Origin: a virus | Length of the DNA: 64,000 nucleotides | IMG/VR virus record: IMGVR_UViG_3300044911_003339 | Location: 1 to 64,000 of that record | Strand: one strand, 5' to 3' | Part shown: positions 22,524 through 30,879 of the stretch, one piece after another | Position numbering within the stretch: the stretch's first letter is position 1 | Layout: each line of letters begins with the position of its first letter | Position numbers and translations under genes: made by a program | Notes under the pieces: model-generated | What the model saw: only the letters and a program-made list of their open reading frames with translations | What the model was told of the DNA's origin: nothing | Database searches by the model: none

Positions 22524-23251
22524 CGATGCGAGGCTGGGAGAACTACCTCGTGCGGCTCGGGATCGACGCGCTCGACGCCACGATGCGAGAGAGCACGCCG
22601 ACGAGCCGCGTGCGGTTCGAGAATCACCTTCGCGAGCGCATGCAGAACGCGGCGAAGGTGATCCACATGGAGGTCGAGAAGAAGAGCGAGCCCGTTCGCG
22701 ACATGCAGGTCGAGGTGATGATTCGCGACCTGCTGTCCGAGGTGCCCGTCGGGCGAAGGCCCGAGGCGCTTCGCAAGATCGAGGGCATGTGTCGCGCCGT
22801 GCGGCAGGTCGCCGACACCGGGCTGCTCGCGCGCAACGAGGCGGTGCAGGAGTTCATCCAGCGCATCGACGCAGCGGTCGTCCGGCACTCGGGCGACGAG
22901 GGGCGCTACGAGCCGTCGATCAAGTGGCTCGCGGGCTACGTCGAGAAGCTGTGCGAGGAGAGCGCTGCGCTGCGCTCTGTCGCGGAGGGCCGCTCGCCTG
23001 ACCCGGAGATGGCCGCGGACCTCGACGTGACTCGGCGGAACGCGGAGGTGGCGGAGAAGGCCGCCGACGACGCAGAGGCGAAGCTGAAGCGCGTGCTCGA
23101 CGCGTGGTCGCGCGTCGATGTCGGCGACCTCGCCTCGGGCATCTACGCGGCAGCGGGAAGCGGCGACGAGGGACGCGAGCGGTACAAGGCCGCAGCGCTC
23201 GCCATCGACGAGATGAACGAGATCGTCGCGAAGCTCGCGGAGGGCAAGTGA
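22520..23251 (+). CDS. Hypothetical helical protein, 243 aa
   Basis: GTG 22520 overlaps the Tad2 stop; ATG 22526 is an alternative. The protein is almost wholly helical and acidic, with coiled-coil-like segments near residues 30-60 and 160-200. No catalytic motif or membrane span is seen. Co-translation with Tad2 might link it to counter-defence; that is context only. Confidence 0.6.
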   Translation: MTMRGWENYLVRLGIDALDATMRESTPTSRVRFENHLRERMQNAAKVIHMEVEKKSEPVRDMQVEVMIRDLLSEVPVGRRPEALRKIEGMCRAVRQVADTGLLARNEAVQEFIQRIDAAVVRHSGDEGRYEPSIKWLAGYVEKLCEESAALRSVAEGRSPDPEMAADLDVTRRNAEVAEKAADDAEAKLKRVLDAWSRVDVGDLASGIYAAAGSGDEGRERYKAAALAIDEMNEIVAKLAEGK

Positions 23252-23805
23252 ACCCTCTCGCGCAAGCGCTGCTCACGGGGCTCATGCTCCGCTTCGGATT
23301 CCTCTCGCGTGCGGAGATCGACGCGGTGTGGGCTTCGATGGTCGAGCGGCTCGGAACGGACCGCGCCATCGCGCACGTCCAGGGCGTCATCGACACGACG
23401 CTGGAGGCGCTCCCCGAGGGCTGCCCCAACGACCTCGCGGGGCGAGCAATCGCAGGTGCGGTCAAGGCCATCGTCGCGGAGTGGATGCCGCGCGTCGCCA
23501 CGCTGAAGGAGATCGAGGGTGGCGAGTTCAACCCGCTGCTGACGCATCTCATCGTCTCGTGGCGCGCACGCACGAGCGACCTGCTGACCGACGAGAACGA
23601 AGCCGAGTGGTGGAATCTGCTCGTGGAGGCGCACGGGGTGGCCGGTGCGAGCGAGCAGATCGAGCGCACCATGACGCACGCGGCGAGCAGCACGATCCGC
23701 ACGGAGAGCGACGACATGAAGCACGCGATGGCCGTCGGGCACGAGGCGGTGCGCGCGCTTCTCCGGCTCGTGGACGAGACACGCGCGAAGCTCACGCCTT
23801 CGTGA
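23248..23805 (+). CDS. Hypothetical helical protein, 185 aa
   Basis: GTG 23248 overlaps the preceding stop (GTGA). It is an all-helical soluble protein of unknown family that ends an operon: the next feature is an untranslated stretch with a promoter-like motif and a terminator. Confidence 0.6.
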   Translation: MNPLAQALLTGLMLRFGFLSRAEIDAVWASMVERLGTDRAIAHVQGVIDTTLEALPEGCPNDLAGRAIAGAVKAIVAEWMPRVATLKEIEGGEFNPLLTHLIVSWRARTSDLLTDENEAEWWNLLVEAHGVAGASEQIERTMTHAASSTIRTESDDMKHAMAVGHEAVRALLRLVDETRAKLTPS

Positions 23806-23820
23806 GAGACGCGAGAGTCG

Positions 23821-23832
23821 GAATCGTGTAAG
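23821..23832 (+). promoter_or_regulatory. Early promoter-like motif GAATCGTGTAAG
   Basis: A one-base variant of the 12-mer, 15 bases after a stop and 46 bases before the Lys-rich mini-ORF, which has TAGGAGG. The ~210 bases from 23806 to 24016 hold this motif, the mini-ORF, a terminator and a second motif. Confidence 0.5.
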
Positions 23833-23878
23833 AGGGGCTGTCGCGCGGGCGCAGGGCTCGCGCTGTAGGAGGAGCGAC

Positions 23879-23941
23879 ATCAAGAAGGCGACCGCAGCCT
23901 TCGCGAAGGTCGCGAAGAAGAAGGCCGCGAAGAAGGGCTGA
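23879..23941 (+). CDS. Lys/Ala-rich mini-protein with apparent AUC start, 20 aa
   Basis: AGGAGG (23867-23872) is followed after 6 bases by ATC and an open frame, KKATAAFAKVAKKKAAKKG, then TGA. No ATG, GTG or TTG is in frame. The composition matches histone-like basic tails such as that of the window's first gene. The frame is flanked by a promoter-like motif and a terminator, so it looks like a real single-gene unit using the rare AUC start, or an ATG mutated to ATC. Confidence 0.4.
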   Translation: MKKATAAFAKVAKKKAAKKG

Positions 23942-23967
23942 ACCACACACGTTGATCGCGAGGATTC

Positions 23968-23995
23968 GGGGCGGACTGATTCGTCGGTCCGCCCC
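23968..23995 (+). terminator. Perfect 9-bp hairpin, likely terminator
   Basis: GGGGCGGAC (23968-23976) pairs fully with GTCCGCCCC (23987-23995) around a 10-base loop. There is no T-run after it, but it stands exactly between two transcription units, one base before the next promoter-like motif. Confidence 0.6.
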
Positions 23996-23996
23996 G

Positions 23997-24008
23997 TAAT
24001 CGTGTAAG
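23997..24008 (+). promoter_or_regulatory. Early promoter-like motif TAATCGTGTAAG
   Basis: An exact copy directly after the hairpin and 8 bases before ATG 24017 of the AAA+ gene. Leaderless class. Confidence 0.55.
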
Positions 24009-24016
24009 GGGTGAGC

Positions 24017-25903
24017 ATGAAGATCCAGATCACCAAGCAGTTGTCGCAAGAACTGAGTCGTCTCAGCAAGAAGGGCGCGGACTACGTGCCCGAGCACGGC
24101 GAGGCGGTTCGCATTCTGTTGCAGACGTTCAACTTCGAAGTGGACGAATACCGCTGGAGTCGTGACCGCGAGATCGACATCACGCGCACGCCGCACGACA
24201 AGCTCCAAGCGCTGCTCGCGAGCTTCCGCAAGCTGAAGGGAATCCGCGGCTACAAGTCCGCGTCGCTCGACATCGAGACGTGGCTCGACTCCCGCGACAA
24301 GACCGGCACGAAGAAGGCCCGCAACGTGAAGCACTACTGGCTTCTCGCTCGCGACTTCTTCGCGCACCAGAAGCACCAGCGGCTCTACGAGCAGGACGAG
24401 AGCGGAGCGCAGCGCGCGTACCATCTCGCCGCGCTCGATTACGAGCCGCAACGCACCTACAGCTACGGCACCTCGCCTGCTCGCGTCATCTTCACGCTCG
24501 CCTACCGCGAGTTCGGATTCGTCCGCACCACGAAGCGCTCGCACACGCTGGAGGAGTGCACCGTGGTCGAGGGTCTGCGCAAGGTCGGCCTCTTCCCGGA
24601 GAACGCATCGAACCGCGAGGAGTACCTGCTCGAATACGCGCGATGGCGCTCGCTCGCGGAGCGCATCGGCCTTCAGTGCTGGGCGCGCGGGCAGGCGAGC
24701 GACGACCTCGACGGGAATCCGAAGCGCACGGGATGGTGGTGGTCGCGCAACGTCGTGACGCTCGACCCGCAGGGCGAGGCCGGCAAGGTCGTGATCGACG
24801 TGTTCGAGGAAGAGAGCGACGTGAGGCAGGAGGATCGGTGGTACCGCACCGACAGCCGAAGCTCTTCGGACAAGATCGACAACGCGTACTGGGAGAAGCT
24901 CCGCGTCGCGAAGGACGAGGATGCGGACGAGGACGTGAAGGAAGAGCACGTGCACGAGGACGACGAGGACGAATCGTCTTCTCCTTCCGCTGAAGAGGGC
25001 GGCGAGGTCGGCGAGGGCCCGCTGGAGATTCCCGTCTACCCGATGCTCGCGGTGTTCGACATGAAGCGACACCTGCGACTGCGCGTGCACGTGTCGCAGT
25101 TGGAGGATTACGCCTTCGACCCGCGACTCGGCGAGCGTCTCATCCTGCCGCCCGACGTGCGCGACCTCGTGACCGTGCTCCTCTCGCACAAGGCGCAGTT
25201 CGCGGACGTGATCAACGGCAAGAGCGGCGGCGTCTGCATCCTGTGCGCGGGCCCGCCCGGCACGGGCAAGACGCTGACGGCGGAGGTCTACTCCGAGATC
25301 ATGCGGCGTCCGCTCTACGCGGTGCAGACGGCGCAACTCGGGACCTCGGCGGAGGAACTGGAGAACGAGCTTCGGCGCGTGTTCGCGCGAGCGCAGCGCT
25401 GGGGCGCGATTCTCCTGCTCGACGAAGCCGACGTGTACGTGCGCGCTCGCGGTGACGACCTCGACCAGAACGCGATCGTGGGCGTGTTCCTCCGTGTGCT
25501 GGAGTACTACCAGGGAATCATGTTCATGACGACGAACCGCGTGGACATGGTGGACGACGCGATCGCGAGCCGGTGCATCGCGCGCATCGACTACAAGATT
25601 CCGCACCCCAACGACCAGAAGCGGATCTGGCGCGTGCTCGCCGACTCGTCGGGCATCGAGCTTCCCGACGCGACCATCGAGGAGATCGTCGCCGCGTGGT
25701 CGGACCTCTCCGGCCGCGACATCAAGAACCTGCTGAAGCTCTCGCGCATGGTGACGAGCGCGAAGAGCGAGCCGATCACGAAGGCCACGATCGAGTTCGT
25801 GAAGCGCTTCAAGCCGACGGGCGCGCAGGAGGTCTACGACACGCGCGAGGGTGGCTCTCTCACGCTGCGTCAGAAGGGCGTGCGCTCTGTGAGGAACGCA
25901 TGA
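24017..25903 (+). CDS. AAA+ family ATPase, 628 aa
   Basis: The AAA+ module lies in residues ~390-560: Walker A GPPGTGKT (412-419), Walker B ILLLDEAD (D469-E470), sensor region MFMTTNRVD, and a likely Arg-finger segment near IASRCIARI. The N-terminal ~300 residues are an unknown domain. An acidic Ser/Asp/Glu linker (~300-345) separates the two. Such phage ATPases may remodel DNA or protein complexes; a replication loader or host-takeover role cannot be told apart here. ATG 24017 is preferred over GTG 24011. Confidence 0.9.
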   Translation: MKIQITKQLSQELSRLSKKGADYVPEHGEAVRILLQTFNFEVDEYRWSRDREIDITRTPHDKLQALLASFRKLKGIRGYKSASLDIETWLDSRDKTGTKKARNVKHYWLLARDFFAHQKHQRLYEQDESGAQRAYHLAALDYEPQRTYSYGTSPARVIFTLAYREFGFVRTTKRSHTLEECTVVEGLRKVGLFPENASNREEYLLEYARWRSLAERIGLQCWARGQASDDLDGNPKRTGWWWSRNVVTLDPQGEAGKVVIDVFEEESDVRQEDRWYRTDSRSSSDKIDNAYWEKLRVAKDEDADEDVKEEHVHEDDEDESSSPSAEEGGEVGEGPLEIPVYPMLAVFDMKRHLRLRVHVSQLEDYAFDPRLGERLILPPDVRDLVTVLLSHKAQFADVINGKSGGVCILCAGPPGTGKTLTAEVYSEIMRRPLYAVQTAQLGTSAEELENELRRVFARAQRWGAILLLDEADVYVRARGDDLDQNAIVGVFLRVLEYYQGIMFMTTNRVDMVDDAIASRCIARIDYKIPHPNDQKRIWRVLADSSGIELPDATIEEIVAAWSDLSGRDIKNLLKLSRMVTSAKSEPITKATIEFVKRFKPTGAQEVYDTREGGSLTLRQKGVRSVRNA

Positions 25904-26115
25904 AGCTCTACGTCATCACGACTCGCACGAAGGACCACGGCGACAAGTACGTGCTCCGCGCACACCTCGTGACGCCCAGCGGTAGCTTCCCCGAGGCGAT
26001 TCCGATCGCCGTGGTGGACACGATCGAGGAAGCGCGCGAGCACGTGCCGTTCGGCTGCATGAACCTCGGACGCGACGAGCAGGATGATCCCGTCATCGTC
26101 GAGACGTGGCTCTGA
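25900..26115 (+). CDS. Hypothetical protein, 71 aa
   Basis: ATG 25900 overlaps the ATPase stop region (ATGA). It is a small alpha/beta protein (LYVITTRTKDHGDKYVLRAH). It is coupled to the AAA+ ATPase and could be a partner. Family not recognised. Confidence 0.6.
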   Translation: MKLYVITTRTKDHGDKYVLRAHLVTPSGSFPEAIPIAVVDTIEEAREHVPFGCMNLGRDEQDDPVIVETWL

Positions 26116-26117
26116 GG

Positions 26118-26129
26118 GAATCGGGTAGA
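26118..26129 (+). promoter_or_regulatory. Early promoter-like motif GAATCGGGTAGA
   Basis: A variant of the 12-mer, two bases after a stop codon and 7 bases before ATG 26137. Leaderless class. Confidence 0.45.
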
Positions 26130-26136
26130 ACCGCGC

Positions 26137-26895
26137 ATGCTGAAGTGTGATCACTGCGCGCAGCGGTTCGTGCTCACGGTCGTGATCGGGCCCGTCGCCG
26201 ATCCGACCGTGTGCGCGCGTTGCTGGCGAGAGAGGACGACCGTCGTGCTGCCTGCGAAGACCGAGCTTCGATTCCACCTCTACGCGCAGCCTCGCGGCTC
26301 GACCGGCCTCGTGAAGATCGGGCGCTGCGACCATCACGCGAGCGGCGGCTACTCGCTGGAGTTCGACAAGCCCGCGCTCGCCGACATGCAGCGCTGGATT
26401 CTCGCGAGCGCGCACGAGTGCTCGACGTGGGCCGACTTCGGCCTCTCGGCGCTCCCCGACACGCTCGACGACATCCACGTGTGGGCCGACTCGGTTCTCG
26501 TGATGAGCGGCTCGCGCCTGCCCTCGGGCTACTGCGAAGGCGTGGCCGAGAAGATGATTCTCTTCCCTCGGGCCGGTGCGACGACGTTGCCCGCGCGTGC
26601 CACGGCGTTCCATTCGCTCGCGTCCGTGACGCCGTGCCCCATCGAGGGCTGCCGCCTCATGGCGTGCCCTGGGAGGCCGCTCTGCGTCTCGCACTGGGCG
26701 ACCCTGCCCGAGCCCGAGCGGGAGGCCGTCTGGCGAACGCCTGAGGGCCCTGCGCGCGATGCGCGGTTGCGGGAGGCGGTCGAGAAGGCGAAGCTCGGGA
26801 CGTGCCGCCCCGCCGACGCCCCGCCGCCCGTGCCGCCTCCGGTCCCCGAGACTCCCGTGGCCGCTTCGCGCGTGCGCCGGCCGAGGCTCGCGTGA
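26137..26895 (+). CDS. Zinc-ribbon-containing hypothetical protein, 252 aa
   Basis: It starts with a zinc ribbon, CDHC (residue 4) and CARC (residue ~27), followed by a beta-rich domain. A second Cys/His cluster (CPIEGCRLMACPGRPLCVSH) lies at ~170-190. The C-terminus is Pro-rich and basic. The start lies 7 bases after the motif. Possible nucleic-acid-binding regulator. Confidence 0.6.
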   Translation: MLKCDHCAQRFVLTVVIGPVADPTVCARCWRERTTVVLPAKTELRFHLYAQPRGSTGLVKIGRCDHHASGGYSLEFDKPALADMQRWILASAHECSTWADFGLSALPDTLDDIHVWADSVLVMSGSRLPSGYCEGVAEKMILFPRAGATTLPARATAFHSLASVTPCPIEGCRLMACPGRPLCVSHWATLPEPEREAVWRTPEGPARDARLREAVEKAKLGTCRPADAPPPVPPPVPETPVAASRVRRPRLA

Positions 26896-27209
26896 CGCCG
26901 CTCTCGCCGCTGTTCTACGTCGAGTGCGCCGCGTGCGGTGCAGAGGAGCCTGCCGTGCGCCGCGAGGGCCGCATCGAGCCTCCCGACGGCTGGGCCATCC
27001 TCACGCCCGAGTGCTGCGGAGCGAAGCGCGATCTCTTCGCGTGCGAGACGCACGGCTGCCCGACGAAGACCGTCGAGCGGATGTTCGACGGGCACCCGGA
27101 GACCACGCGCCTCTTCGTGATCATCCTCGGGAAGCCTCGCGACGACGGCACGCCCTCGCGATTCTTCTACGTGCGTGAGGGCAAGCGAGTCCGCCTCGTG
27201 CCCGCGTAA
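26892..27209 (+). CDS. Cys-rich putative zinc protein, 105 aa
   Basis: GTG 26892 overlaps the upstream stop. Several Cys pairs (CAAC, ECCGAK, CETHGC) suggest one or two zinc sites, followed by a short alpha/beta tail. Its TAA belongs to the next TAATCGTGTAAG. Confidence 0.6.
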   Translation: MTPLSPLFYVECAACGAEEPAVRREGRIEPPDGWAILTPECCGAKRDLFACETHGCPTKTVERMFDGHPETTRLFVIILGKPRDDGTPSRFFYVREGKRVRLVPA

Positions 27210-27218
27210 TCGTGTAAG
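27207..27218 (+). promoter_or_regulatory. Early promoter-like motif TAATCGTGTAAG
   Basis: An exact copy sharing the upstream stop codon, 7 bases before ATG 27226. It is the last copy seen in the window, and none occurs in the late block. Confidence 0.55.
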
Positions 27219-27225
27219 CCCTCGC

Positions 27226-27939
27226 ATGGCCGACACGAGACACATGACCGAGGACGAGTTTCGTCAGCACCTCCGCAGGCTGCGCGGCGAGCCTGTCCTC
27301 TCGCCGCCCACGCTGCCCTGCTTCGGCCCTCGCGATTCCGTGCTCGCGTTGCTGGCGAGCATGGACAGGGCGCTGCGCTCTGCCTCGTTCGGGCATCGCC
27401 TCTACTGGGGTCGCTGGGCTCGTGAGCACCTCGCTCCTCACGCGAAGCACGCACACGCGACGGACTGCGATTTCGACACGGACATCAAGGGCGCGCCGCT
27501 CGTCCGGTTCTCCGGCCTGATCTCTGGGCACGACTCGGACGATCTCATCAAGTGGCAACTGCACAACGCGGACGGGTCGTCGCTCTACCTCTCGCTGAAG
27601 CACTACGAAGCCGCGCTCGCGCCCGGAGGCATGGAATCCGTTTGGGCGGTGCTTCGCGAGCTTGCGGAGTTCAGGGTCGGTCCGGTTTCGTCGATCATCG
27701 CGACGAGCGTGTTCCGCACGCAGGGCGTGCGTCTGCTCGTGAGCGAGATTCAGACCGAGGACGCGGATCGCAGGCTCGCTCTCCGCCAGTGGTGGGGCGA
27801 GCAGGCGGCACTCACCCTGGGTCCGCAACCGCTCATCGTCGCGCCCGGCACGCGCGACGACATCGACCGGACGACCATCATCATCGAAGCAACGACGAGC
27901 AGCGGCGAAGAGTTCGAGTTCGCATTGGAGGTACCGTGA
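27226..27939 (+). CDS. Hypothetical protein, 237 aa
   Basis: ATG 27226 is chosen because it lies 7 bases after the promoter-like motif; an earlier in-frame ATG would read through the motif. It is a soluble alpha/beta protein with no motif I recognise. Its end overlaps the deoxyribosyltransferase-like gene. Confidence 0.65.
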   Translation: MADTRHMTEDEFRQHLRRLRGEPVLSPPTLPCFGPRDSVLALLASMDRALRSASFGHRLYWGRWAREHLAPHAKHAHATDCDFDTDIKGAPLVRFSGLISGHDSDDLIKWQLHNADGSSLYLSLKHYEAALAPGGMESVWAVLRELAEFRVGPVSSIIATSVFRTQGVRLLVSEIQTEDADRRLALRQWWGEQAALTLGPQPLIVAPGTRDDIDRTTIIIEATTSSGEEFEFALEVP

Positions 27940-28388
27940 GAATCTACGTTTCGACACGAGGCGACACGCTCGGGATGTCGCAGGCAAAGCGCGCAGCCGA
28001 GCTTCTGGAGGCGCACGGGCACGAGATCACCTACCGATGGTGGGAGACCATCGAGGCCCAGCACGCGGGAGGCACGACGAACGACGCGGACCTCACGCCC
28101 GAGCAGCGCGAGATGTTCGCTGAGGCCAACTTCGACGGCGTGCTGACCGCGCAGGTGCTCGTCTACATCGAGCCGCACGAGAAGAGCGAGGGCGCGGCGT
28201 GGGAGCTTGGCGTGGCGTGGGGCCTTCGCTACATGCTCCGCCGCGAGGACATCACCGCGCTGCCCGTGATCGTCGTCGGCGCTCGTCGGGGATTCATGTT
28301 CTCCGAGTTGAGCGATTTCCGCGTGCCCGAGATCGCGCTCGTGCCCAAGCTCCTCGACACGATGATGCTGCGCGCGAGGCGGCGATGA
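27936..28388 (+). CDS. Nucleoside 2-deoxyribosyltransferase-like protein
   Basis: At 150 aa with a Rossmann-like layout, it starts RIYVSTRGDTL, has GHEITYRWWE after the first helix, and carries the family's GAAWELGVAWGL helix and PVIVVGARRG strand. These match the nucleoside 2-deoxyribosyltransferase/DRHyd fold, which includes base-exchange enzymes and related NAD- or nucleotide-cleaving proteins. In a phage it could act in nucleotide salvage or signal degradation. The substrate cannot be told. Confidence 0.65.
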   Translation: MRIYVSTRGDTLGMSQAKRAAELLEAHGHEITYRWWETIEAQHAGGTTNDADLTPEQREMFAEANFDGVLTAQVLVYIEPHEKSEGAAWELGVAWGLRYMLRREDITALPVIVVGARRGFMFSELSDFRVPEIALVPKLLDTMMLRARRR

Positions 28389-28789
28389 CGATGCTCTCCG
28401 AGATCGTTCGCAAGCAGCGCTGGCTCGCCGAAGAGCTTCCGCGCCTTCGTCGCCAGATCGAGGAAGAGGTGCGCGCGCAGACGCACGCCGAGCACGGGCT
28501 CGACGCCGTGATCGCGGCTGCGTTCGCGGAGCCCTACGACCGCACGACCGGCAAGACGATCGGCCTGCGCATCCCCGACGAGCTTCGGCTGCGTCTGGAG
28601 GCACAGGTGGGGCGAGGCGCGGATTCCTACTCGCACCTCGTGATGGTCGCGATTCGCGTCGGCGTCGCGGCGATGGAGAACGCGCCGATGCCCGTCGAGA
28701 GCGAGGACGTGGAACCCGAGCAGGAGCCCGTGCATCATGACGCAGATGAACCCGCCGAAGAGGATGCCAGTGACCCCGATCTCGACTGA
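28385..28789 (+). CDS. Ribbon-helix-helix-like protein, 134 aa
   Basis: Residues ~60-95 (GLRIPDELRLRLEAQV then SYSHLVMVAIRVGV) have the strand-helix-helix pattern of RHH/Arc-type DNA-binding proteins. The N-terminus is helical and the C-terminal tail strongly acidic. It is likely a dimeric transcription repressor. Confidence 0.55.
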   Translation: MTMLSEIVRKQRWLAEELPRLRRQIEEEVRAQTHAEHGLDAVIAAAFAEPYDRTTGKTIGLRIPDELRLRLEAQVGRGADSYSHLVMVAIRVGVAAMENAPMPVESEDVEPEQEPVHHDADEPAEEDASDPDLD

Positions 28790-29219
28790 GTTCCTGGAGG
28801 AGATTCGCGCGTTCCTGCGCGCGAACGAGAGCCTCGTCCCGTCGGCCGGCGCTCTCGCCGATCGCCTCGACGCCGTGCTCGGCGCGGAGCCCACCGTGAC
28901 GCGTGCGTGGCTCCTCGCGTGCCTCGCTGCCGTCGAGGCAGAGATGCCGCCTCCCCCGCCTTCCGAGGCAGAGGCGAAGCTCGACGGCTGGGACGACACG
29001 ACGCGACCGCTCGCGCTCTACGTCCAGCGCATCACCGGCCGACAGCCGATCGTCGTGGGCCGCGTGATGACCTTCTGGCTTCGCGACTCGTACGGCGAGG
29101 TCTGCGAGCGGGAGTACGACCTCTCGCAGCATCATCCGCGCGAGGACGTGCTGCTCGGGCTGCGAGCAGTGCAGCGCATCGTTCGGCTCGACCACAACGG
29201 CGGGCCGCTGGAGGACTGA
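28737..29219 (+). CDS. Hypothetical protein, 160 aa
   Basis: This frame overlaps the acidic tail of the RHH gene by 53 bases; later in-frame ATGs at 28746 and 28764 are possible true starts. It is an alpha/beta protein with a Pro-rich break in the middle. No family recognised. Confidence 0.6.
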   Translation: MTQMNPPKRMPVTPISTEFLEEIRAFLRANESLVPSAGALADRLDAVLGAEPTVTRAWLLACLAAVEAEMPPPPPSEAEAKLDGWDDTTRPLALYVQRITGRQPIVVGRVMTFWLRDSYGEVCEREYDLSQHHPREDVLLGLRAVQRIVRLDHNGGPLED

Positions 29220-29221
29220 AC

Positions 29222-29626
29222 ATGGCGAAGGACAGGGGACGGGTGCCGCTTCAGGCGGCACTGCTGGAGAAGGAGATTCGGCGGCTGACGCTCGCGGGAC
29301 AGCGTGTGCAGGACGAAGCGAACATGCGTCGCTTCTTCATGGCCGCGGTGCTCCGCAAGGTCGGTCGCGTCGTCGAGTTGACCTCGGCGGACATCGAGGA
29401 GACGAAGCGAATCCTCGCTGCGCACGAGGCCGACCTTCGCGTCGAGCCGCTCGACGACAGCGATGGCGGCGTGCGGCTCTCGTTCGTGCTCTCGCACGAG
29501 CCCACGAAGCCGACCGCGCAGACGGTGCTGACTCACGCGCTCGCGAAGCCGGTGCCGTGGTGGCGTCGTGCGATCGCGAGGGCGAAGCTGTGGTGGTGGG
29601 GCGTGAAGCTCGAAAGGGGCGAGTGA
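29222..29626 (+). CDS. Hypothetical protein, 134 aa
   Basis: ATG 29222 starts two bases after the preceding stop. It is helical in the first half, and the C-terminus has a Trp-rich basic segment (WWRRAIARAKLWWWG) that could be amphipathic and bind membrane. Function unknown. Confidence 0.6.
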   Translation: MAKDRGRVPLQAALLEKEIRRLTLAGQRVQDEANMRRFFMAAVLRKVGRVVELTSADIEETKRILAAHEADLRVEPLDDSDGGVRLSFVLSHEPTKPTAQTVLTHALAKPVPWWRRAIARAKLWWWGVKLERGE

Positions 29627-29629
29627 GAG

Positions 29630-30565
29630 ATGACGACGGCGAAGTACATCACCTATCACGATTACGCGGGCTTCCTCGTGCGAGGGGACTACCCGATCGC
29701 GATCGTCCCGACCGAGACGCGGCACATGCACGTTGCCGCGTACCTCACCGCGCAGATGGAATCGGCGCGCTGGGGTACGGTGCAGAGCTACGACGGCGCG
29801 GGCATGAGCGCGGGCCTGCTGCACAACATCGCGGTGCAGCCGCGCGACCTCGCGCAAGGCTCGCTCTGGGCGCTGCTCGACGCGATTCGCGATGCGGTCG
29901 CGCTGCCGAACAATCTTCTGCCGCCCTTCCGCGCTCTGGAGGAGATCCTCGCGCGCCTCGACGCCGCGGGGCTCGTGCTCTCCGAGGACGGCAAGCTGCG
30001 CGAGAAGCGCGCCGGCTCACTGGCGACCGGCCAGACCATCCGCAACCTGCTGAACGGCAGCGTGAACGGCAAGACGCCTCCGAAGGGGCCCGAGCACGAG
30101 AACGCGAAGCGCTGGGCCCTGCTCTTCTCGGAGGTGTTCTCCGACCCGCGCACGCACGACGCGCAGGTGCGCTACGCCGTGCGCTGGCTCTGCCAGGGGC
30201 GCGCCGCGGAGGAACTGGAGGTCTACCGCGCGTTCGTGCACGAGTCGGTGGACAGCCCCATCGCGCTGAACCGCTCGGACCTCCCGATGGAGGTCGATCT
30301 CGCGATGTGCGTCTACCACTCGTTCTCCGCGAACGGGCCGACGCCTGCCGCGAAGATTCTGAGCGACACGCTGCGCGCGTTCCCGAAGGTGCCCGAGACC
30401 TTCGCGAAGCGGCTGATCCGCAAGCTGGGCACGAGCGACTTCGGCCGGTGGAAGGACGACCCTGACGACAAGACGGGGCGCTACGACCACACGCGCAAGG
30501 CGGTCGAGGCGAGCGGTCTCTGGCCGAAGGCGATGGTGGCCGATCTCATGCCGAGGAATCTGTGA
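29630..30565 (+). CDS. Putative cell-wall hydrolase-like protein, 311 aa
   Basis: ATG 29630 follows three bases after the previous stop. The N-terminal segment TVQSYDGAGMSAGLLHNIAV resembles the active-site region of muramidase/chitosanase-like proteins (pattern: YD.AG.S.GLLq). The rest is helical and lacks a known cell-wall-binding repeat. It lies at the border of the early and late blocks. The assignment is weak. Confidence 0.5.
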   Translation: MTTAKYITYHDYAGFLVRGDYPIAIVPTETRHMHVAAYLTAQMESARWGTVQSYDGAGMSAGLLHNIAVQPRDLAQGSLWALLDAIRDAVALPNNLLPPFRALEEILARLDAAGLVLSEDGKLREKRAGSLATGQTIRNLLNGSVNGKTPPKGPEHENAKRWALLFSEVFSDPRTHDAQVRYAVRWLCQGRAAEELEVYRAFVHESVDSPIALNRSDLPMEVDLAMCVYHSFSANGPTPAAKILSDTLRAFPKVPETFAKRLIRKLGTSDFGRWKDDPDDKTGRYDHTRKAVEASGLWPKAMVADLMPRNL

Positions 30566-30831
30566 TGGCGCGTCTGCCGCCGCGCGTGGGAGACCAGATC
30601 CTCGTTCGGCTGCCGGGCGACTTCGACACACACGGCTATCCGGCCATCGTGATTCGGGTGTGGCGCGTCAACGGCGTGCTGCACCTGAACGCCGCGGTCT
30701 TCGTCGATTCCGTGGCGAAGAGCGCACAGGCCATCGGACCCGTCGTGACCGCCGAGGACGTGCTCGCGCTCGACCGCGCGAACGCCGCTCGGGGAGGTTG
30801 GTACTGGCGCGAGGACAGTGGCGGGGGCTAA
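30565..30831 (+). CDS. Hypothetical beta-rich protein, 88 aa
   Basis: ATG 30565 overlaps the upstream stop (tgATG; GTG 30562 is an alternative). Small beta-rich protein (GDQILVRLPGDFDTHGYPAI) without known family. It ends just before a short hairpin. Confidence 0.6.
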   Translation: MARLPPRVGDQILVRLPGDFDTHGYPAIVIRVWRVNGVLHLNAAVFVDSVAKSAQAIGPVVTAEDVLALDRANAARGGWYWREDSGGG

Positions 30832-30846
30832 GCTGATCACTCCCTT

Positions 30847-30860
30847 CCCGCGATTGCGGG
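30847..30860 (+). terminator. Short GC hairpin between early and late blocks
   Basis: CCCGC (30847-30851) and GCGGG (30856-30860) form a stem with loop GATT. No T-run follows. It may be a weak terminator or an mRNA-stabilising hairpin. Confidence 0.35.
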
Positions 30861-30879
30861 CTCCCGGAGGAATCAGAAC

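Noticed and set aside
27175-27225. ATG 27175 as start of the 27226 gene
   Set aside because: It would translate through the TAATCGTGTAAG motif and the end of the upstream gene; ATG 27226 sits at the same 7-base distance seen at other copies.
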